Shown here one piece after another: positions 63,701 through 64,000 of a stretch of DNA of 64,000 bases. Origin of the DNA: an uncultured Clostridia bacterium (lineage in GTDB: Bacteria > Bacillota > Clostridia > TANB77 > CAG-508); assembly GCA_934167495.1 (NCBI GenBank), contig CAKPKP010000003.1, positions 73,771 to 137,770 on the forward strand. The letters run 5' to 3'. The position numbers and the translations under genes are program-made. The stretch's first letter is position 1. Each line of letters starts with the position of its first letter. The notes beneath the pieces were generated by a model that ran no database searches, was not told where the DNA came from, and was given only the letters and a program-made list of their open reading frames with translations.

Positions 63701-64000
63701 GCTACTATATTCTCTAAATAATCTCCCTCATCATTTAATTTTACTTTATGGAAAGAGTTAGAATTTACATTAGTTCCATCTCCTAATTGTCCATAATTAT
63801 TATAGCCTGTAGCCCATACTGTTCCATCTTTTTTCAAAATTAATGTATGACTTGCTCCTACTGCCACATCTATTACATTCTTCATATTTATTTTTGTTGG
63901 TTCTAATTTATTTGTATTGTCTTCTGTTCCAAGTTGTCCATAATTATTATATCCCCATCCATATACTGTTCCATTTGATTTTAATGCTACAAAATGATTT
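39709..64000 (-). CDS. Giant RCC1-BIG2-cadherin-like-dockerin-M23 surface protein, at least 8,097 residues; 5' end beyond window
   Basis: The frame is open from the window edge to TAA at 39709. The first in-window Met (63885) is internal: the codons before it continue an RCC1 blade (NHFVALKSNGTVYGWGYN). Domain order from the N-terminal side: ten RCC1 propellers, each with a following BIG2 domain (64000-50390); about 33 cadherin-like beta-sandwich domains (50390-40690); a carboxypeptidase-regulatory-like domain (40680-40425, ITGKV, NPDGTYVLSLLNGTYDL); a dockerin-like segment (40400-40240, YDLNEDGVIDKLDRDIL); and an M23 peptidase (40125-39712). No C-terminal membrane or sortase signal is seen. 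The signal peptide must lie to the right. The product is probably a micrometre-scale surface fibre ending in a peptidoglycan-binding or -cutting head. A natural giant gene is more likely than an artefact, because the repeats have diverged and stay in frame. Confidence 0.9.
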   Translation of the reverse strand, partial: NHFVALKSNGTVYGWGYNNYGQLGTEDNTNKLEPTKINMKNVIDVAVGASHTLILKKDGTVWATGYNNYGQLGDGTNVNSNSFHKVKLNDEGDYLENIVAISAGLNTSYALTKDGEVYGWGYNYYGQLGNNTTDNSYYPVKVQNAEEIMQISAGDSYLAMLDVTGRVLSVGYNNYGQFGVNNSANYYLPVEMQDTDGNALYGVREISAGSSHTILIKEDGSVWGVGYNNNGQLGDGTTTYKTKIQPVLNENAKQVTNARHIECAYNATYIIVDDENKEGKLYVTGNNSNTQLFIENTSDKKYATASQMDQNIIMAIGTKASSQAGIFVDSEGMVYTEGYNGYGQLGNGTVQSLTTPWCVSDFRISVEKNIINFEKEGQTEQINYAFGLGFNLLKDEVPVSDCTYKSLDTSVATVSEDGVVTAVGMGSTLIKLYNQERDLYAAVKVNVNGEGNKVSAKVEGGDYHFIGLKSNGKAYSWGYNNYGQLGTKDNANKVEPTIIKEIKILEDGTEIETEMNDIVDVATGANHTLVLREDGTVWTSGYNNYGQLGTGDTTNSNIFQKVKINDAGEDLKDIIAISANSNSSYALSSNGIVYAWGYNRYGQLGNNSTSNSNYPVRVQKATNIIQIDASVEYLVMLSSDGSVWSVGYNNYGQFGVNNTSNYSIPVQMLGTDGKILYGVKEISTSKDHTMILKEDNTVYTVGYNSYGELGIGNTNYTTTINKISSINDAKHIYAIGYSSYITRKVNEDGNGQGMYVAGLNNYNHLFTGNNTQYKTFIQTKNNEDILLVSGTNNGTNQTGLYATKDGNVYTIGYNSYSSIGKEVRGNQNKEVCISTGKVNLTPNIINYNNIGENTETITAKTTLFFNLLREDLENSNYTFKTTDEEIATVSDDGIVTATGLGSAFIKVHNEEYDVWGTTRVNVKGQRNEVEPKVEAGQYHFVALKADKSVYTWGYNNYGQLGLNDNINAEEPTKVSILKDNGDSEEINDAVDVAAGLQHTLILREDGTVWTSGYNTYGQLGDGTTTNSNKFAQVKLNDNGEYLNNIIAITAGSYTSYALSADGTVYAWGYNNNGQLGNNTSNNSSFPVKVKNVSNIMQIDAGEYYLAMLDAGGSVWSVGKNNGNFGIGNTTTYYVPVQMQDENGKELENAKEIAAGNDHIVIMKEDNSVWTAGYNGYGQLGDGTTTRRATLVKARTSNGKYITDAKHIYASEDATYITRKNDSDGNANGMYVAGRNSYGSLFTENTTLYSYMTEVQQDKEILVVSATSNSGSQSGLIADKEGNVYTVGYNSQGQLGNGTTERTTVPVCITKGKIKTEPMIINYKNIGDTGTKITYSTRLGFNLLYESVTDTECSFESIDEEIATVNEEGIVTATGEGQTFIKLHNDEANADTAVRVNVSGEEGKTYPKMVAGSNHFASLKANGEVWTWGYNGYGQLGLENETNQIKPVRTNIFDSNNVKENDKYAIDVAAGDYHTLVLKSDGTVWSAGYNTYGQLGDGTTNSSNVFTQVKLNANGDYLTNVVAISAGGNTSYALLSDGTVYGWGYNGYGQLGNGTAVSTNYYPVKMKKVNSIIQIDAGTNNIIMLDADGSVWGTGYNSHGELGLGNTSTYYTLPKQMLSELGSGVLIDAIKVSAGNTHTVILKADGTVVSTGYNGYGQLFTNNTTRYEYPQVAKDSAGKVITNIKDVLATGYISILTKKAKVSKDENDAEIVSAGMYVVGYNNYGQLFTNDRKSRNKAELIQTDKNIIAMAGTTSTSSQTVAIADNMGLVYTSGYNGNGEKGDDSLISTQVPSCISDSILVVDNERVILNLDSDNTTAQIDAKTDLGFNLLYSLVNGEELTYSSNDSSIAEVSANGIITARSYGTSKVEVSTNKLPTKGAVTVEVIRKDDIAMPKVVSGNNFTVALKADGTVWTWGYNGYGQLGTGDTSNRYKPTQINVQNIIDIAVGDNYTLLLSKDGYVYSFGINSDYQLGRSGDNTAIEKVENLENIIKISAGSYHAMALTKDGRIYSWGYNGNGQLGTGDTSTKTRPIRIKQKGIIDICAKYQSSSAIDGSGNLYTWGYNGYGQLGTNDTSIRYVPTIVTTLDNVVDIAMEEYTIIALTKDGTVWTSGYNSYGNLGDNTTTRRNTFDKVLELKEDGRTDYISNVKKIEAGNRYAVAVKEDGTAVIWGYNGYGQLATGDTKNALVARQLTYGKDQNVIDEIFDIALGDGTTTVVRNDGKVWTVGNNSSGQMGDGSFTSRKNFVCISRANIKVEESPIRIKGINQNKDIEVEMQSGFNLLFNSVDNAEFEFSSKNENVAVVSKNSGVITSIKKGKTQIEVVEKTTNDKACIDVYVLGNDDVTFPQIESNGYSTVTLKANGEVWSYGYNGNGQLGTGNTSYKILPTYTGINNIVQIALGTNHCVAVDNEGHAWTWGYNGYGQLGDGTTNSSYEKVQVKSPDGEGYIENIVAVAAGNGFTMLLDKEGNVYTFGYNGHGELGLGDTTSRKLPVKADTLENIVKIEANGYSSYAIDIQNNLWVTGYNGYGQLGNGNTGTQTKFAKNPIIDNVADIKTNGNYSTIALSLDGTVWGFGRNSNSSLTNVSGAIPQVISGPDGVLKNITSIGIGYDTGYAVTSDEKVLAWGLNNYYQLANGNSSTQSIPSYVKDKDGNDFTDVMIVTGGEYNTEIAKNDGTVWSIGYNGYGQLGNGTTNSLSKLECISIPYITLAEREVTLKLSNPTYQIKPQTAYGYNLLYDIAENNGFTYESLNPEVATVDASTGKVTAVSTGRAYIIVKSKDGEDEARVVVDVIDEDKTTREKVSAGNYHSLALKQDGTIWVWGNNGYGQRGNGTNDSINVTEPTRVVKGSYTEVIEEESENGEIITTTTQIEKELNDIVDIAAGYYYNLVVDSEGSVWSWGYNGYGNLGNNTTENVYIPTKIEGLTNIKKIYTYDGTSIAISKDGEVYVWGYRYSKVPTKINLYNKAVDATGRILLTEDGTVWNLSNNPTRIMGLSNIVQIASENNYYVALDTKGIAWAWGYNSYGQLAQGNSSRLSTPKEMKAIINNTLTKLENIVEITTGNDNVMLVDINGKVYSSGYNGYGALGLGNTTTVYSATEAVDVNNAKLISSNSYHTIMSDTKGFVYTVGYNGYGELGDGTTTSKYKFEVIGDTYVHVNSNVVTLELNKSENLSATLDNKFNLIVDTVDNSNIKYESLNEDIVTVSSNGTIVGKQIGKAEIIATHTITNKKATVFVNVVPENRIAVPEVEVSDTHAVALKADGTVWAWGDNTYGQLGTEDNIPQATPVQVTSLENVMDIALGYYNTTCVKNDGTVWTFGNNSNGQLGDKTSSDRNKPVQVLKQDGTVLENIVKVAGGDSENTRTVALDADGNVWIWGYRYGSSAKKLNKLSNVIDISSRYAVTEDGKVIKIDDMVELEVENILRVSEGRNYALFLSKDGKGYATGSNDAGQLGIGTTKASSDVVAITNTDGTASLTNIKELSAGNKFSMAITKDGDSYVWGSNENYKLATMQQTNQVFPKKNDKIKSALFVEAGINNGAYIDTEGFVYAWGNGSTGVIGNKLYNTATSPVLVGRDEIRLDTNNITLHEEEQYKLNVSNNTFNVLKEVKDNSTMSFKTGNSAIATVMADGTVTGKKAGYTSIVVNKVGTNYSNIVQVAVLPDGVEIEPMALTNDSHTVILKADGTVWSYGVNSSYQLGNGTTKSSDIPVRVEFPEGTIIKQIAVGRTHNLALDIDGNVWGWGSNTNYALGISTTSRPKQIGLSNIKKIAANNNQSMALNEQGYVYVWGYNVNGELGSRTYENVKTPTLLPYINQIIDISLGTNHSLLLTNSGKVLSTGLNTYGQTAKEAGKSNTFEEIILSNLIGQISAGGNHSVLLTTDGEVYTFGYNLNGQLGKGNDKNQTVPTKVSELSNIMKISAGKNQTIVLGADRKLYSTGNNSCGELGIGTDESKSKFTEITAVKDMMSISCGNTYNVAIKYDGEVYGFGDYYHGLQDVKTKTNSRIPLKISNDSSYINKSETTIKVNGTEQLEITPRYTFNVFKEDETTTEFNYESVNKEIATVTQKGLITGAKVGTTWVKAIENDTGKENVILVRVIGEDQKYAPQVTGGDSYATVLKADGSIWGFGYNSEGQLGNDNLLPINVPSQTNILATYTKIVAGKSFTLALREDGTVWAWGDNTYGVLGQGNRVSAKKPIRVQNLKNIIDISAGENHAVAIDSLGKVYTWGLNDKGQLGNLNTATVTLPERINDIETQIVSISAGGNATALVDASGRVYVFGDNSNEQIAKFEYNLDAYGQKILPAKNLYYKEPTLVANIENAVKVACMNDSFIVLTTDGSVQRLSKYASQENAQIETIIDSNIVEISAKEKNLVLLDKDGNVYTYGNNEYGQAGIGTNSTSSKIQMIDTYENKTYFAVGCGYKDNYIIDTEGYVFASGDNSYGELGNGTYTNSDTFILVGDREFKILPEARSMKQPEREVVSIEANVFNVFNQKEKKLTDYTWTSSNTDVATVEDGVILSQDMGETTITATDKMTGATATALRVVQPLDEQRIDLISANGTEAKLIGENKYKVSVVPNPDGTATVVIRTKEATDSISIDLGENYQVGTFKGDVLLDSADKIVKIRVKTSNDKIVDYILIIHTLSDNAVLESLSINGIEATSISGTEYEVIIDNSITKPEITGITEDENAKISIDGGILETKHSTKTVEMISKITKKVPVIVTSESGVSVTYVLTIYKEDALTELESLIVNGTEATKLNRDTYKFASTDIGESSKVIATSVYPNAEVQVNTLGADVHVTQKVVSTLENETIVKIYVTAKENEREYTLIIERLDTTVKEEVGIFSVEVNGSVIKPNGDIYDTYIPNSSISADVKVTAIKNNQLVAIGDNEAELYQTEAVLNVTGKVTTYTITVTDLSDSTNKKEYSLNLIKEDEVENNLNLYAVKVNGKLIEAKNGVYNAYVKSDVTDAQITAITENKASLIAIDGSSNVVHEITTNVNIVDDNTKCIIKVTDATDSTKQKEYELNIIKNDTGKDPDGEDEDNDNEVGLLTLEVDGKLITKSNNTYNAFVTSTTKSIEVIATAINDNDLVKIEENEAVQGTATATLDILNDLTTYTITVIDSEDSNNTKQYTLNVRKETTEDPEKDKLELYGVIVNGIVITPENDVFNAYVTAKSEEVKVVAITTRNNDLISIGDSEFVVHEITKIIDLPEEKATYIITVKDPENADNVKQYTLNIIKDTDEEPEGILGLFGITVNGKIINPVGNVYDAYISDNTDNVTVMAMTIRNTDLVSVGDNPQEVYKTTVTLDTKDEVSTYKIIVKDPKNLANKKEYVLNIRKPSSDTTLKSITIGNKEFSEVAKRENGTNNYSVSISDIYENIDVIAYTNYEFSYVSVDNNEYEQTHSTRNVAITDNPTIIPITVKAQNGATEIYNLSIYRKNSNVNLEKVTVDGVEATLSTEEANTYEYTLDKQVDTINVGAIAEELKSSVAINTNEKEKSASYRDIKMEGKTVTTYITVTAEDGTSKEYKLIVHALPDNVKLKFVKVNGENALAVPTNKYEAKVNKNDESFELYVIPEDSKAKVQIADNKEVVGTSSATIKKDSDVIEVTIKVTAQDGTSEIYTLVVSNKSDDCSLAVLKVDDVIIDANEIDEKYYVNKKQLTESISVEAIANNNKAKVSINTTTPTLESQKSTVTIPEQVNYINITVTAEDGTSKEYTLVVNKVSNDTELKAYIVNSDETLEEITFNEENKAVVKVGNKENVDIKAVLNDKLAEVSINGSIKAKGEATKNIVISEDSADVTIQVIAQDGTEENYFITLTRYSNINELESLKIKDIDSSDILKTSDSTYEVNVPKSMEELDITAIAKNEFATVKIADSEYSTSNEANEIVSISSDTNTIEIIVKAENGEEKVYTVTINRVSDLGLKSVVVNGVECKEKDGIYEAYIDEKISEVGVSIKPNDVDVLVSTKTGDEEFTEAVAKVEHTLSVTTEEGKETIVIVNVIDPENKNRSKTYSISIKEKSHDAEVEQVKVDGKDAIKQEEKYHVLVSDKLTSVTVFVKANDANASVNIANKGNEIASSQRVITLSTDKITTVTFTITAQDGITTKTYTLDIEKQSSDTTCSVTVDNAEMDLYDEKTSTFIKYVERSATSAVVAVTATSNVATVEMAGNIAVNTNSTTVGITGDISIVNFTVKAENGDSKTYHVKLLMKSTDNTIATVKVNDNVIEEKDGKYTVTLFDNGKAEQPAKIEVITNNENAQVQIGDGTEWFKHSGKSTVTFRDNNRKIVLNLNVKPQDTNTEVLVKELEINLISDDNTVKVVKNGDEVVEEYDAETHTYTAYVKNETQNVMFVVETNSIYATITSGENSGLGTLALDSVNVEGKDEITIKFIVISELGNEQEYTIRICKMSNNANISYIYVDGEDIMDKFENLEDVPTCILPIERLKNSARIEVKGENNYSEIQIGDCATQIGKSIQNISLNLEENSITVPVVITSQDGTVTKTYNIIFARLSNNTNIKWLEINDKHIIEDDDGNYETTVKASEENAKIEIILEDANSKVTLGGDESKGSLTENVLLPEKGDTVKTITVTAPDGTVSQHKITIHKKVNDLGLDKVYLNGRIATRIDENTFEIDVRRGTLKADINAIAHDETEYVSINGNTQTISENTYTNCDISSQEVSIKVIAMFEESTGLVFDQEKEYKLKINVKDEEIVIDDLRATIKVDDEIILPDTDGKYVKVVPAETDNVVLWAGINSETSKVKIEDVNGSTAYTYPSAQKNISLQQGVTEAVAIVENAAGTTKEYVVYIIKDDELIEDAELKTLLADGTEVDKTSENTYTVNISADATSVTLEAIANFDYSKVSIDGNKEARGKDTKVISVGKEDRKTIKIYVTSITGDKKEYTVNIQRVQDELSLEAVYLNNRIATKVSDTVYEIDVQKGIDFVDLKAITVSEDALVKIANNTATTHINSYDNYLLRNGTSVEIIVTNSSSSESRTYTLNIKEKTVTEDDLQVDIRVDGRQAVMDTDGNYVVIVDREKVKSNVWAKVNSTTSKVNILDNQTLESTGYKVLSATKDINLTEKITKVTVDVENGNGDKKSYTLYIIKDGEETDDATLKSLLANDVNITPNEDGIYVVEIAKIIDEVKLVAETTLETSKVSIAGNTQTRHTNTETISMKDIDKKIVKIVVTSVSGISREYTVEIHKEYDELELEAIYVDGRMAVKTGENEYSIDITETTNKVDIEAVAHISTDNVQIDGNLQSQGRNTYAGYNTISEITKVPVKVLNDDMSESKEYILTITKTKDELQDLTPEIKVDGNTILPDVDGIYIAIVESNKTNSILWAGIDSETSVIKIDDSEYQELSITENVVLDSNEITKKVYVKNGKGTVKEYTVIIIKETEDIYDAELKQVIAGQGAISKGEVVKDENGIYNIEISKNASSLNITAIANYEYAKVSIDGNKQYRGTSTSTIDMKDIDEKTIAIKVESVSGIIKTYIVNIYRQPSELALKNVYVDNRLATKVSETEYTIDVVSTTEQIDIRAILYNETSEYVSINGNEPTLIENTFDNYELANGNVIEIKVSNGLDITAEDYIEKVYKLTITTVEDNDDLRDLQLTITVDNKVIEKTEDGKYIAIVNENIALVGVKATSNTTKVKINDSEYASLMTEENIVLTDYITEVNVYAVNGAGDELTEKVWIVNGTEKATLEKLEANGKVITPNDEGIYVIRIDYEVNELELIATASQELAYVSIAGNEKTRGINTDTLKFEEEETKEITIKVESLDGSINEYNVFIDRRKSKITGKVITQATNQENQTATITLYRSEDTRNENDKLDPREKVQEVTINPDGTYVLSLLNGTYDLVITKPGYLEYRIVNIELTENIELEDINIYAGDVVETGEIEIDDLVSLNDHIGLDVTIEENAKYDLNEDGVIDKLDRDILKANYTKMAEVVEYVKPETGLTTYEYTENELNVENSEENTFVKPINCEYRITSGYGYRIHPVTGAESKHTGIDLAGTWHTEVVSVADGEVVFAGVQTAFGNCVEIKHEIDGETIYSFYAHLSEIDVEVGQKVKQGETIGLEGGDPEQDENPGYSTGHHLHFELRNASGYGNDIDPNIVF
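39712..40125 (-). other. M23 (LytM/lysostaphin-type) peptidase domain of the giant protein
   Basis: The final ~138 residues contain YRITSGYGYRIHPVTG, HTGIDLAG (zinc H and D, near 40045-40025), YAHL and GHHLHFEL (HxH, near 39785-39760). All zinc and catalytic residues of the family are present, so it should be an active endopeptidase or at least a peptidoglycan binder. Confidence 0.9.
40690..44225 (-). repeat. Four tandem ~0.88-kb three-domain super-repeats within the cadherin-like array
   Basis: Units begin near 44220, 43320, 42430 and 41550. Each holds three beta-sandwich domains in fixed order: one with VYLNGRIAT, one with IKVDDEIILPDTDG, one with DAELKTLLADG. Divergence between units is moderate, so the duplication is old. 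Confidence 0.75.
44225..50390 (-). repeat. Cadherin-like beta-sandwich domain array (about 21 further domains)
   Basis: Units of ~85-105 residues follow the pattern L..L.VNG...........Y...V......V.I.A......V.I.G...........I.L........I.V.A.DG..K.YTL.I.K of the PF12733-like family. I counted about 33 domains between 50390 and 40690 by their YTL-I-K endings and following VNG starts. Confidence 0.75.
50390..64000 (-). repeat. Array of at least ten seven-blade RCC1 propellers alternating with BIG2 domains
   Basis: Blades follow the pattern I.AG..H..AL..DG.VW.WGYN.YGQLG. In the four blocks I counted, exactly seven blades lie between BIG2 domains. BIG2 domains begin near 62925, 61500, 60080, 58620, 57260, 55900, 54560, 53310, 52000 and 50660, a period of 1.25-1.46 kb. 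Each BIG2 carries a GFNLL- or FNVF-like hook. The window edge cuts inside the first blade of a propeller. Confidence 0.85.

Noticed and set aside
50390..64000. Regular short DNA repeats such as CCATATCCATTATATCCCC, as a possible CRISPR array or minisatellite
   Set aside because: They encode the GYNGYGQLG core of RCC1 blades in frame; spacing is ~150 bp and the sequences between are coding repeats, not spacers.

Overview
The window comes from a very AT-rich, low-GC Gram-positive bacterium. It is most likely a spore-forming gut-type Clostridia. The evidence is a CwlD-type spore-cortex amidase, a Spo0E-like phosphatase with a Spo0A-box-like site upstream, a YmfF/YmfH M16 pair, Firmicutes-type RBSs, and clostridial dockerin/cohesin and repeat-adhesin modules. 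Nearly all genes lie on the minus strand. No transposase, phage or CRISPR locus is visible. Two interspersed palindromic repeat families are present. || Layout: 1-4256 is the N-terminal ~1,418 residues of a GT84 cyclic beta-1,2-glucan synthase that runs off the left edge. 4439-20771 holds two secreted InlB/Listeria-Bacteroides-type repeat proteins. One has 1,544 aa; the other is ~3,850 aa if a frameshift near 10110 is repaired. Both carry a signal peptide, a shared N-terminal module and a dockerin-like pair. Next come CwlD, a membrane-anchored cohesin-like protein and a secreted CAP protein. 23337-25604 is a two-gene operon: a radical SAM/SPASM enzyme followed immediately by a membrane protein whose C-terminus has six His and eight Cys. 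25793-28576 is a beta-helix surface protein with the same N-terminal module, interrupted by an in-frame TAA. 29041-39644 is mostly housekeeping: a GH13 alpha-amylase, an SDR, a patatin, an acidic-tailed coiled-coil protein, Spo0E-like, YmfH/YmfF (YmfF frameshifted), tRNA-Gly and tRNA-Cys, a DUF368 membrane protein and a 144-aa unknown. || 39709 to the right edge is one open frame of at least 8,097 codons, with its 5' end outside the window. It encodes at least ten seven-bladed RCC1 propellers, each followed by a BIG2 domain. About 33 cadherin-like beta-sandwich domains follow, then a carboxypeptidase-regulatory-like domain, a dockerin-like segment and an apparently intact C-terminal M23 peptidase. 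|| Working hypothesis: this is a surface-display region. Giant dockerin-bearing proteins may dock on the nearby membrane-anchored cohesin rather than being sortase-anchored. Three of these loci share a length-conserved ~114-bp hairpin-plus-promoter leader. The separate candidate for an undescribed system is the radical SAM enzyme with its Cys/His-tailed membrane partner. Three gene disruptions (near 10110, at 28127 and near 37572) could be real decay or assembly errors.
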